Shown here one piece after another: positions 10,933-19,882 of a stretch of 33,192 nucleotides of DNA. The stretch covers positions 1-33,192 of the forward strand of contig JABDMD010000185.1 in the NCBI GenBank assembly GCA_013001685.1, in the 5' to 3' direction. The stretch's first letter is position 1. The number at the start of each line of letters is the position of its first letter. This DNA is from Gammaproteobacteria bacterium (GTDB taxonomy: Bacteria; Pseudomonadota; Gammaproteobacteria; UBA4575). A program made the translations under genes and the position numbers. The notes under the pieces were generated by a model. It saw only the letters and a program-made list of their open reading frames with translations, had not been told where the DNA came from and made no database searches.

Positions 10933-11420
10933 AGTTCTGCCATTATCATTATGGATTCTGTGTTAGACCCTTCCTGCCACTGCACAGTAACTGTTACGTC
11001 AACTCCATTTCGAACCACACTGCCATCGCCATTAGGTAACACCGTGGTCATATTTAATGGCGCAATGCAAACAGGGTCATTTTCATAAGACCCTAATGCG
11101 CACTTCCACTGGGTAAGCTCAAAAGCTGCAAGTTGGTCTGGAGAACATGTTGCTGTAGTTGTTTGACAATTTGTAAAACTGCCCGGAATAGTGGAAAGAG
11201 CACTTTCGTAATTACCGTTACCAAAACCGACAGGATTGGCGCGCATCTTATCAATTAAGTCATAGGCAAAATAACTTGCTTGTGATTGTAAATAAGCACT
11301 ATGACTGCTTTTCATACTAAACAGCTGCATCCCTGCCATACCCAACAAACCAATTGATAACACAGCAAGTGCTACTAGCACCTCCATTAAAGTAAATCCC
11401 TTGTTTCTATTTCTGTGCAT
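10929..11420 (-). CDS. pilV: PilV-like minor pilin
   Basis: KGFTLMEVLVALAVLSIGLLGMAGMQLFSMKSSH. Confidence 0.8.
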   Translation of the reverse strand: MHRNRNKGFTLMEVLVALAVLSIGLLGMAGMQLFSMKSSHSAYLQSQASYFAYDLIDKMRANPVGFGNGNYESALSTIPGSFTNCQTTTATCSPDQLAAFELTQWKCALGSYENDPVCIAPLNMTTVLPNGDGSVVRNGVDVTVTVQWQEGSNTESIMIMAEL

Positions 11421-11426
11421 AATTAT

Positions 11427-12023
11427 TCATGTCGGTGTACAAGTTGTTATCGGATTACCAGGAGACACCTCAGGCACACCGTTTGCATCTAAAGGTGCTA
11501 ATCGAGTTCTGCCGCCAACAGCTATAAAAATTGCACGAGCTTTATTTGTCAAATTATCTTTGCATAAGACAATTCGCCCGGCAGGTGCCGCACCTTTAGC
11601 GCTGTAATTGAATGTGCTTAAATTGTTTGTCCTCATAGTATAGTTACTTGGCAAACCTTCATTTACACGTAATATTTCTTCTCCTGCATCCGCATAATCA
11701 CCATCTCCATTTCTATCAGAAAAGATAATCCATCCATTCTCATATCCAACCCCACCACAAGTTGCACCATCTGTACTATGGCAAACAGTTACCCCTTTGT
11801 TTCTACGAATTGCTTCACTACGTGCAAAATGTAGCGTTGAGACAAGATCATTTATATGTGCAGTTAGGTGATTACGTTCCATTACACGACCAAAACCAGG
11901 AACACCAATAGTTAACACGATGGCTGCTACAGCTATCGCGATCATTAATTCGATTAATGTAAAAGCAGATTCGTGTTTTTGCATCTTTTTTATAGTTGCG
12001 AACACACGACGTAGAGATAACAA
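11427..12023 (-). CDS. fimT: FimT/FimU/GspH-type minor pilin
   Basis: SAFTLIELMIAIAVAAIVLTIGVPGFGRVMERN plus FARSEAIRRN. The true start may be an internal Met (MQKHESAF). Confidence 0.8.
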   Translation of the reverse strand: MLSLRRVFATIKKMQKHESAFTLIELMIAIAVAAIVLTIGVPGFGRVMERNHLTAHINDLVSTLHFARSEAIRRNKGVTVCHSTDGATCGGVGYENGWIIFSDRNGDGDYADAGEEILRVNEGLPSNYTMRTNNLSTFNYSAKGAAPAGRIVLCKDNLTNKARAIFIAVGGRTRLAPLDANGVPEVSPGNPITTCTPT

Positions 12024-12323
12024 GCCAACTCAACTAGCAGGCTTATTCCATGTTTAAACTCAGTGGTGCTGTTTCTCAGCACACATTCCTTCCTGATTTA
12101 CCCGCCGCGATTCTTCGCGATCTCATAAGTTTTCTAGGATATTTTTATGGGCACATCCAGTGCTTACCACCTAGAGTGTATCTATTGTATTAGGTTCTAT
12201 GAGTAAATTCTTGTTCCAATAGGAAAGAATTTTACTGGCTGCTATGTTATTGCTGTATGGAGAGTTTTTACCCTTATGGAACATAAGGCTTAGGACTAGA
12301 GATCTAAAATTTCGATGTTACAA

Positions 12324-12358
12324 ATAAAAAACCCACGGTTTTGGGACCGTGGGTTTAA
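12324..12358 (-). terminator. Intrinsic terminator downstream of the yajL-like gene
   Basis: AAACCCACGGT (12329-12339), TTTGGG loop, ACCGTGGGTTT (12346-12356). On the minus strand it continues GGGTTTTTTATTTG. Confidence 0.85.
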
Positions 12359-12540
12359 AAAGCCTGCTTCCCTGTAGGCTAATGCATAGATATTTTACTG
12401 GGCTAAATTTGGTTAATTAGTGACCGGGTTCACGCTATTTAAACGGTCAGATACCACGCATCAAGGCCTATATACCGACTGTCAAAATATGGTATTTATT
12501 GTTGGTTACCGAAGAATTAAGCAGCGTGTTAGTAATTTAT

Positions 12541-13095
12541 TTATGCAGCTCGCTGCAATGCGCTTTCTACTTGCTTGCGTTTTTCATCACCCAACAAACA
12601 AGTTATTATTTCCAGTGCAAAATCCATTGCCGTACCAGGGCCGCGAGAAGTTATCACCTTGCCATCTTGTTGCACGGCAACTCCAGTTATTTCAACAGTA
12701 TCATTCTTCAGTACTTCTAATACACCTGGGTATGCAGTCGCTTTTTTATTATTCAGCAACCCTGCGCTGACTAAAACTTTTGGTGCTGCGCAAATCGCAG
12801 CAACATAGTTATTTTTGTCTACTGCATTTTTTAAAATTTTATGAATTCGTTGATCTTCATTTAAGTTATCAGCCCCGAGCAATCCTCCAGGTAGCACGAT
12901 CACATCAAATTCTTCATTGATAACTTGATCTAGCGTAGTGTCAGCGAGAAGCTTTGTGCCGCGCGAAGCAACGATAGGTTTCTCATCTAAACTAGCTGTT
13001 ATTACCTGCATTTCCGCGCGGCGTAACAGGTCTATTATCGTGACTGCTTCTAGTTCTTCGCAGCCTTGAGCGAGAGGGACGAGTACTTTTGCCAT
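12541..13095 (-). CDS. yajL: DJ-1/PfpI family protein, YajL-like
   Basis: MAKVLVPLAQGCEELEAVTIIDLLRRA; nucleophile motif AAICAAPKVL. Confidence 0.85.
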   Translation of the reverse strand: MAKVLVPLAQGCEELEAVTIIDLLRRAEMQVITASLDEKPIVASRGTKLLADTTLDQVINEEFDVIVLPGGLLGADNLNEDQRIHKILKNAVDKNNYVAAICAAPKVLVSAGLLNNKKATAYPGVLEVLKNDTVEITGVAVQQDGKVITSRGPGTAMDFALEIITCLLGDEKRKQVESALQRAA

Positions 13096-13883
13096 GGTGT
13101 TGTCGCAGTATTTGCCAACCTTTTTGAGTTGGCGGTGTTAATAAGTTCACTTACCGTAACTAATTGTACATCTTGTACAGTGCTTTTAGAAAGCTCCTGT
13201 TCAAGTACAAATAAGGTGGTTTGGTGAGGATGACCAATCGCTAAAGCATAACCTTGTTGTTTAGCAATCTTGATGAGTTGTTGTATTTGCTGTTTAACAA
13301 AAACCTTGTCATGCGCAATGGAGTCCAAGAAGACATCTCGTCGCACACTTGGAATGTGGTAGCTCTGAGCCGCATATTCAGCAACGGTTTCAGCGCTGGT
13401 TTTACTATCAACAAAAAATAAATGCTCATCGCGATTCGCAATGGCTTGCATTAACCATTCCATATGACCTGAATTGCTGGTTAATAAACTACCCATGTGA
13501 TTATTAATGCCTTGCGCATGCGGTATTGCATCAATACTAATATCTACTATTCGAGTAAATTCTTGTTTAGACATTTCAGATGTAAGTCCGCCATGACCAA
13601 GCTTTTCTGACTTAGATGCTTGCATAGGCAAATGCAACATCACTTCTTTACCTTTTTTATGTGCTAAATGAGCTAATTTAATCGAATGCGGTCTAGCGGG
13701 AAGAATAGAACAAGTAACCGGCAGACTCGAATTAATAACACGCTTACCTGCTTCAAAATTATTTCCGATATCATCTATGATAATGGCAATAACTGCAGGT
13801 TCGGCTGCAAAACAATGCAATGGGGCTACTGTAAGTAACCCCAAAAAAAAGAATATTAGATTCTTAATAGAGTGCTGGAACAC
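13050..13883 (-). CDS. yibQ: Divergent polysaccharide deacetylase, YibQ family
   Basis: Signal peptide then AVIAIIIDDIGNN... LPVTCSILPARPHS... MLHLPMQA... INNHMGS; clustered with envC and ctpA. Confidence 0.85.
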   Translation of the reverse strand: MFQHSIKNLIFFFLGLLTVAPLHCFAAEPAVIAIIIDDIGNNFEAGKRVINSSLPVTCSILPARPHSIKLAHLAHKKGKEVMLHLPMQASKSEKLGHGGLTSEMSKQEFTRIVDISIDAIPHAQGINNHMGSLLTSNSGHMEWLMQAIANRDEHLFFVDSKTSAETVAEYAAQSYHIPSVRRDVFLDSIAHDKVFVKQQIQQLIKIAKQQGYALAIGHPHQTTLFVLEQELSKSTVQDVQLVTVSELINTANSKRLANTATTPWQKYSSLSLKAAKN

Positions 13884-13890
13884 GTAAGCC

Positions 13891-15219
13891 TTAGAGTTTA
13901 GCTTGTTGTGTACCTGACATAGATTTTAATAATTTTAGCGCTTCTTCCAAAGCATAATCAGTAGCATCATCCTTGGTTTGTTTAGGAACAGTAACTATAG
14001 ATTTTGGCTCTCTTGCCTTTTTATTAACCTCTTGGTTTTCATTTTCCAAATGGCCTTCTAGGTCAGCCTCAGAAATAATGCTTAGCGCAGTACTTTCTTC
14101 ATCAGACGCGCCTTCTATTTTTAATAGAATATCAGGGACAATTCCTTCACTTTGAATCGATCTACCTTGAGGTGTGTAGTATCTTGCAGTAGTTAGTTTT
14201 AATGCCGTACTGTCATTCAGTGGCAAAATGGTTTGCACCGAGCCCTTACCAAATGACGTGGTTCCTAAAATGGTTGCACGTTCGTGATCTTGCATAGCAC
14301 CGGCAACAATTTCAGAAGCCGAAGCAGAACCTTGGTTAATTAACACAACTAATGGTGCACCGGCCAATGAATCTCCAGTGCTAGCAGAATATTTCAATTC
14401 TGAATCTTCAACCCTCCCCTCGGTGTAAACAATTAATTGATTATCTTTTAAAAATACATCAGAAACACCCACGGCACCGGTTAACACGCCGCCAGGGTTA
14501 TTGCGTAAATCTAAAACTAAACCTTTGAGATCGCCTTCGTTTTTCTTTTTCAAACTATCTAGAGCATCTAATAGCCCACGCGTGGTTTTAGATTGGAAGT
14601 TTGAAATCCGCACATAACCATAGCCTGGCTCAAGCACACGATTTCTTACACTACGCACACGAATTACATCACGCGTTAACGTTAAATCTAATGGCGCGTC
14701 TTCGCCTTCACGCACAATAGTTAGCACAATGTCCGAGCCCTTTTTGCCGCGCATTAATTTAACCGCTTCTTCTAAGGTCAAGCCTTTAACAGATTTATCA
14801 TCTAACTTAATAATTAAGTCACCGGCTTTCACCCCAGCACGATCAGCAGGTGTGTCATCAATAGGTGCAATAACTTTTACAAAGCCATTTTCCATACCTA
14901 CTTCAATGCCTAGTCCGCCAAATTCACCAGAGGTTCCTATTTGAAGTTCCCGAAATTGTTCTTCATCCAAATAAGATGAGTGCGGATCCAAACCCGCTAA
15001 CATGCCACGAATTGCATTCTTTAATAAATCGCTATCATCAACATCGGTTACGTAATCTTGTTTGATACGTGCATAGACATCTGTGAAAGTTCGTAAGTCT
15101 TCAAGCGGTAAAGCTGATGCCATTTCTTTATCAGCCCACACATTGTGCGCCATAGCTAAACTCAGCCCGATTACCACTCCCCAGATTATTCCGATGTTTA
15201 GGGGGTGCTTAAAATTCAT
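13891..15219 (-). CDS. ctpA: S41 carboxy-terminal processing protease (PDZ domain)
   Basis: GLGIEVGMENGFVKVIAPIDDTPADRAGVKAGD (PDZ), INQGSASASEIVAGAMQDHERATILGTTSFGKGSVQ (Ser/Lys catalytic region). The ORF opens at 15264, but ATG at 15219 has a GGAGAG ribosome-binding site and starts a signal peptide. Confidence 0.9.
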   Translation of the reverse strand: MNFKHPLNIGIIWGVVIGLSLAMAHNVWADKEMASALPLEDLRTFTDVYARIKQDYVTDVDDSDLLKNAIRGMLAGLDPHSSYLDEEQFRELQIGTSGEFGGLGIEVGMENGFVKVIAPIDDTPADRAGVKAGDLIIKLDDKSVKGLTLEEAVKLMRGKKGSDIVLTIVREGEDAPLDLTLTRDVIRVRSVRNRVLEPGYGYVRISNFQSKTTRGLLDALDSLKKKNEGDLKGLVLDLRNNPGGVLTGAVGVSDVFLKDNQLIVYTEGRVEDSELKYSASTGDSLAGAPLVVLINQGSASASEIVAGAMQDHERATILGTTSFGKGSVQTILPLNDSTALKLTTARYYTPQGRSIQSEGIVPDILLKIEGASDEESTALSIISEADLEGHLENENQEVNKKAREPKSIVTVPKQTKDDATDYALEEALKLLKSMSGTQQAKL

Positions 15220-15432
15220 TACTGCTCTCCTAGAATGTTCTTTTGTCACATGGATACCGTCCATTATGAAAGGAAAAAATAGATTCGCAACATATTAGGT
15301 TGCTTAGTATGACCAATCGTTCACGAAATTAACCTTATATGTACATTATATATGAGTTTATGTATCTTCTGCCCCGACCATCGGCCATAAATGCGCTAAT
15401 TAATGCCTAATGGGAATCAACAAGGATATCGT

Positions 15433-16641
15433 CTAACCTGATGAAGGTCTTCTAGAAACAGCTGCTTTAGCACACCATTTTGCAGGGTTAATTGGACTGC
15501 CCTGTTTGCGAATCTCAAAATAAAGCCCAGATTTATTGTTGCCACCACTGTTGCCTACCGTAGCAACCTTCTCTCCTGCATCCACCCATTCGCCAACTTG
15601 CTTAAATAAGCTTTGGTTGTGCCCATAAAGACTCATATAACCATCACCATGATCAACAATGATGAGCAAACCCAAGCCACGCATCCATTCAGCAAACGCA
15701 ACTCTTCCATGATAAATACTGCGTACATTATTACCTTCGGCACTTGGAATGAAGACACCCTGCCAATTGATGTTGCTGCGTGCAGTATTGCGTTTTTGAC
15801 CAAATTTATTACTAGGTTTACCTACAACAGGCCAATACAACTTTCCTTGCGACTTACTAAATCCTTTGCCTTTATTAAAAACAGGAATATCTGCTAAAGT
15901 GGCACGTAGCTCTTCAATTAACCCTTTGAGTCTTTTTTCATTTCCTTCAAGGCTTGCAAGCTTTTCTTTTTCAGATGAAACATTGCTGTTTAGTGAACTT
16001 ATAGCTGTTTTACGCTGACTTTGTGCCTGTTCCAACAATTGTTTTTCCTTCAATAAACTTACTCTGGATTGCTCAGCCAACTTTTCTTGTTGCCTAATCT
16101 CAATCTGAACTTCGTTAACAGACTGCAAAACCTTCGTGGCCTTATCAATTTCACTTAAACGGGCACGATGCAGATAATCATAATAAATAAGGTTACGCCC
16201 TAGTTTTTCAGGCTCTTGTTGATTTAATAACAACTTAAGTTTTTGCTGGCCTCCATATTGATATTCTGAGCGAACCTGCGCGTATAAAATATCGTGATGC
16301 TTGGACAATTGCTTTTGTAACTGCTTTTCCTCGACCTGTAGCTCGACTATTTTTTCTTGGCTCTGTTTAAGTTCTGTTTCTGTAACGACAAGTTGCTGAT
16401 TTAAATTACCAATACTTTCTTCAGATTCACGCAACAGCTTTTCTAAATCCCCTAGCTCACCACGCTGTTGTTCTAATTTTTGCTGAGACTTGCGAATTTG
16501 CTCTTGCACTTTGCTGAGTCTTTTTTGCGTTTCTTGCTGAGTAGGTTCAGCAAATACTACTCCGATACAAACTGCACAGACCAATACAGACAGCATTATA
16601 AGTACTGCTCTATTCATTTTTAATAGCGGTGTAGGCAACAT
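15433..16641 (-). CDS. envC: EnvC-like murein hydrolase activator (coiled coil plus degenerate LytM/M23 domain)
   Basis: Long coiled coil followed by a LytM-like domain (GRVAFAEWMRGLGLLIIVDHGDGYMSLYGHNQSL...). The first metal-binding HxxxD motif is missing (NINWQGV). Confidence 0.88.
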   Translation of the reverse strand: MLPTPLLKMNRAVLIMLSVLVCAVCIGVVFAEPTQQETQKRLSKVQEQIRKSQQKLEQQRGELGDLEKLLRESEESIGNLNQQLVVTETELKQSQEKIVELQVEEKQLQKQLSKHHDILYAQVRSEYQYGGQQKLKLLLNQQEPEKLGRNLIYYDYLHRARLSEIDKATKVLQSVNEVQIEIRQQEKLAEQSRVSLLKEKQLLEQAQSQRKTAISSLNSNVSSEKEKLASLEGNEKRLKGLIEELRATLADIPVFNKGKGFSKSQGKLYWPVVGKPSNKFGQKRNTARSNINWQGVFIPSAEGNNVRSIYHGRVAFAEWMRGLGLLIIVDHGDGYMSLYGHNQSLFKQVGEWVDAGEKVATVGNSGGNNKSGLYFEIRKQGSPINPAKWCAKAAVSRRPSSG

Positions 16642-16798
16642 AATGTAAAGGGATTATACTGAGTAAATCACTTGATTAAACCTATAAGTCACTGATTTAT
16701 AGAGTTTATTACTGTATTAGACATTTATAATATTAGTCTATACTATATAAATATAAGGTTGCACGGAAGCGTAAACCAACAACATAGGACTCATTGTT

Positions 16799-17113
16799 AT
16801 GAGCATAGCTGCAGAAGATCTTATCTCCAAAGAAGAAGACATTGAGCAAGCCTCACGGTCTCTAAAAGCCATGTCACATCCTTTGCGATTAAAAATTCTT
16901 TGTGTGTTGGGTGATCAAGAAGTCAGCGTACAAGATATTGTCGATTACGTTGGCACTTCTCAAAGCAATATTTCTCAACACCTAGCCATTCTACGTGATA
17001 AAGGTATTTTAGCTTCACGCAAAGATGCTAATCGTGTTTTTTATCGTGTAGGTGATGAACGCACACTCAGTTTAATTAACATGATGCAACAGGTGTTCTG
17101 CTCCACGCATTAA
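16799..17113 (+). CDS. ArsR/SmtB-family regulator, BigR/SqrR-like
   Basis: MSHPLRLKILCVLGDQEVSVQDIVDYVGTSQSNISQHLAILRDKGIL winged helix; Cys35 and Cys101. Confidence 0.85.
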   Translation: MSIAAEDLISKEEDIEQASRSLKAMSHPLRLKILCVLGDQEVSVQDIVDYVGTSQSNISQHLAILRDKGILASRKDANRVFYRVGDERTLSLINMMQQVFCSTH

Positions 17114-17157
17114 TTTCTACTTCGTTTTTCTATACCTGATTTCTAAGTTACTTTCGT

Positions 17158-17583
17158 ATGCAAGAATACATCGAATTTGCTGGGCGACATACCATGCTAT
17201 TTATTGCGCTGGCAGCAGTAATAGCATTAATTATTATGACCGAATTAAAGCGAGCTACTAAAGGCTATAAAGAAGTCCCACCTTCTGAAGCCGTTAGATT
17301 AATAAACAAAGAAAATGCCATGGTGCTGGATATACGTGAAGCCAATGAGCTAGGGCAGGGTAGCATTATTGATTCTAAACATATTGCACTTAGCGCACTG
17401 CCGGATAAATTAGATAGCCTCTCAAGCAATAAAGACCAACCTATTTTAGTTTTTTGCAAAGTGGGTAATCGCTCCGCACAAGCTTGTAAATTGTTATTAA
17501 AGAATAGCTACACCAATGTTTTTGGCTTGAAGGGTGGCATTACCGCTTGGGTGAATGATCAACTTCCCATCACAAAAAAGTGA
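17158..17583 (+). CDS. yibN: Membrane-anchored rhodanese, YibN-like
   Basis: N-terminal TM, LDIREANELGQGSI, active-site VFCKVGNRSA; followed by grxC-secB-gpsA. Confidence 0.88.
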   Translation: MQEYIEFAGRHTMLFIALAAVIALIIMTELKRATKGYKEVPPSEAVRLINKENAMVLDIREANELGQGSIIDSKHIALSALPDKLDSLSSNKDQPILVFCKVGNRSAQACKLLLKNSYTNVFGLKGGITAWVNDQLPITKK

Positions 17584-17593
17584 GTAAAATTCT

Positions 17594-17860
17594 ATGAGCT
17601 CTCCTGAAGTAACAATATATACCGGTCACCGATGTGCATATTGTAACGCTGCAAAGAAAATGCTGGATAGTAAAGGCGTTGCGTATAACGAAATTAACAT
17701 ACATGAAGATTCCGCCAAAGCTGAGGAGATGGTAGAGCGCACAAAGCGTCAAACTGTGCCACAAATATTTATTGGCGATACCCATGTCGGTGGTTTTGAT
17801 GATATGGCCGAGCTAAATACTGAAGGAAAACTAGATGACTTACTGAAATTGAATGACTGA
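17594..17860 (+). CDS. grxC: Glutaredoxin 3
   Basis: YTGHRCAYCNAAKKML (CxxC), TVPQIFIGDTHVGGFDDM. Confidence 0.93.
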   Translation: MSSPEVTIYTGHRCAYCNAAKKMLDSKGVAYNEINIHEDSAKAEEMVERTKRQTVPQIFIGDTHVGGFDDMAELNTEGKLDDLLKLND

Positions 17861-17942
17861 AGAATACCATATGAATTATTTAGAGAAAGCCTAATATAAT
17901 TCAGTCATAATTAGCCATTAATGAAATTGAACATGTAAGAAA

Positions 17943-18407
17943 ATGGCTGACAAACCCGCGCAAAAATTTGAAATTCAAAAAATTTACATAAAAGATCTAT
18001 CCTTCGAGACCCCAAATTCACCAAAGATCTTTACTGAAAAGTGGAATCCTAAAACGGATGTCCATATTCAAACCCAAAATGAAAAACTTGATGAAAATAT
18101 TTTTGAGGTTGCAACAACAATTACGGTAACTGCTACTCAAGAAGAAACTACAGCATTTTTAGTTGAGGTTAAGCAAGCAGGAATCTTTTTCATTGAAAAT
18201 TTTTCTGAAGAACAACATAAACAATTACTAGGGAGTTACTGCCCAAATATACTTTTCCCCTTTGCGCGAGAGACCGTTGCTGAATTAGTTACTAAAGGTG
18301 GATTCCCACAATTGCTACTTAATCCAGTTAACTTTGATGCATTATATAAACAGCATTTGTCTGCTGTTAAAGAGCAAAAAGAAAACCCTGAACAAATTAA
18401 ACACTAA
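17943..18407 (+). CDS. secB: Protein-export chaperone SecB
   Basis: FEIQKIYIKDLSFETPNSP... LLGSYCPNILFPFARETVAELVTKGGFPQLLLNPVNFDALY. Confidence 0.96.
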   Translation: MADKPAQKFEIQKIYIKDLSFETPNSPKIFTEKWNPKTDVHIQTQNEKLDENIFEVATTITVTATQEETTAFLVEVKQAGIFFIENFSEEQHKQLLGSYCPNILFPFARETVAELVTKGGFPQLLLNPVNFDALYKQHLSAVKEQKENPEQIKH

Positions 18408-18410
18408 TTT

Positions 18411-19406
18411 ATGATTAATGCTGCAGTATTAGGCGCCGGTTCTTGGGGAACTGCACTTGCCATACAACTTGCCAATAATGGACATCAAGTTCGAGCTTGG
18501 GATCATGATGAAGAATTAATCTCTGCACTAAATGCAGACAATGAAAACAAACGCTACCTTCCAGGTAATAAATTTCCTACCAAACTTACTGCAGAGCATA
18601 ATCTTGCTACAGCGATAAATCACGCTGATTTCATTTTATCCGTCGTACCAAGTTATGCTATGCGTGTGGTTTGCGAACAATTAGCAGCACTTCAGCATAC
18701 GAATAAATTCATCTGGGCAAGCAAAGGTTTTGAAAAGCAAACCAAAATGATGATGCACCAGGTAGTGGAAGATGTATTAGGAAAAGATATTCAATCTGCA
18801 GTTTTATCCGGGCCTTCATTTGCAAAAGAAGTAGCAGACAGCTTACCAACTGCAGTAACTCTAGCTTCAAATGATATTGGATATGCAAAAGAATTAGCAA
18901 CTTATTTCCATAGTGATAATTTTAGAGTTTATGTAAGTGATGACGTGATAGGAGTTGAACTGGGCGGCACAGTTAAAAATGTGTTGGCTATTGCTGCTGG
19001 CATTGTCGATGGCCTTGGATTTGGCGCCAATGCTCGCGCTGCTTTAGTCACAAGAGGGTTAGCAGAGATGATACGCCTAGGAGTTGCATTGAAGGCTAAT
19101 CCAAAAACTTTAATGGGTTTAGCTGGCATCGGCGATTTAGTTTTAACCTGTACTGATGATCAGTCTAGAAACCGCAGATTAGGCCTCGCTTTGGCACAAG
19201 GGAAAAAAGCGCAACAATACATGGATGAATTAGGGCAGGCTGTTGAAGGATTTCATGCCGCACAAGTTATACATGAAATTGCTAAGGATAATGGTGTGGA
19301 AATGCCAATCTGTGAAAAAGTTTGGAAAGTACTGAATGGACATCTAGAACTCAACACTGCAATTGCTGAGTTGTTAGGTCGAGACATGAAAGAAGAGTTT
19401 TGTTAA
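18411..19406 (+). CDS. gpsA: Glycerol-3-phosphate dehydrogenase [NAD(P)+]
   Basis: AVLGAGSWGTALAIQLANNGH, SGPSFAKEVA, GLAGIGDLVLTC. Confidence 0.96.
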   Translation: MINAAVLGAGSWGTALAIQLANNGHQVRAWDHDEELISALNADNENKRYLPGNKFPTKLTAEHNLATAINHADFILSVVPSYAMRVVCEQLAALQHTNKFIWASKGFEKQTKMMMHQVVEDVLGKDIQSAVLSGPSFAKEVADSLPTAVTLASNDIGYAKELATYFHSDNFRVYVSDDVIGVELGGTVKNVLAIAAGIVDGLGFGANARAALVTRGLAEMIRLGVALKANPKTLMGLAGIGDLVLTCTDDQSRNRRLGLALAQGKKAQQYMDELGQAVEGFHAAQVIHEIAKDNGVEMPICEKVWKVLNGHLELNTAIAELLGRDMKEEFC

Positions 19407-19421
19407 AGAAATTTCTGACTT

Positions 19422-19877
19422 TTATTTAAAATCATTTTGACGCCAGGCTTCATAAAGGATTATCCCTACTGAATTGGCCAAATTGATACTGCGTGACGAC
19501 TCATGCATAGGGATTCGAATTACAAACTTCTGGTCATATTGCTCAAGAACTGTATTTGGTAAGCCGCGTGTTTCTGGTCCAAATATAAACGTATCGCTAT
19601 CTTGATAGCTTGGAATATCATAATTTGTGCGCCCTTTTGTTGAACATGCGAAAATCCGCTGCGGTTTAAGTGCGTCCAGCATGGCTTGGTAATTTTGGTG
19701 CTCCGTTACAGCTGCAAATTCATGGTAATCCAATCCTGCTCTGCGCAGCTTTTTTTCATCAAGCTGAAACCCTAAGGGATGAATTAAATGCAGATCGCAG
19801 CCCATATTGGCGCATAACCGTATAATATTCCCCGTGTTCGGTGGAATTTCAGGCTCATATAGAACGACGTTAAACAT
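19422..19877 (-). CDS. trmL: tRNA (cytidine(34)-2'-O)-methyltransferase
   Basis: MFNVVLYEPEIPPNTGNIIRLCANMGCDLHLIHPLGFQLDEKKLRRAGLDY; SPOUT knot FGPETRGLP, IRIPM, SINLANSVGI. Confidence 0.95.
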   Translation of the reverse strand: MFNVVLYEPEIPPNTGNIIRLCANMGCDLHLIHPLGFQLDEKKLRRAGLDYHEFAAVTEHQNYQAMLDALKPQRIFACSTKGRTNYDIPSYQDSDTFIFGPETRGLPNTVLEQYDQKFVIRIPMHESSRSINLANSVGIILYEAWRQNDFK

Positions 19878-19882
19878 TATTA

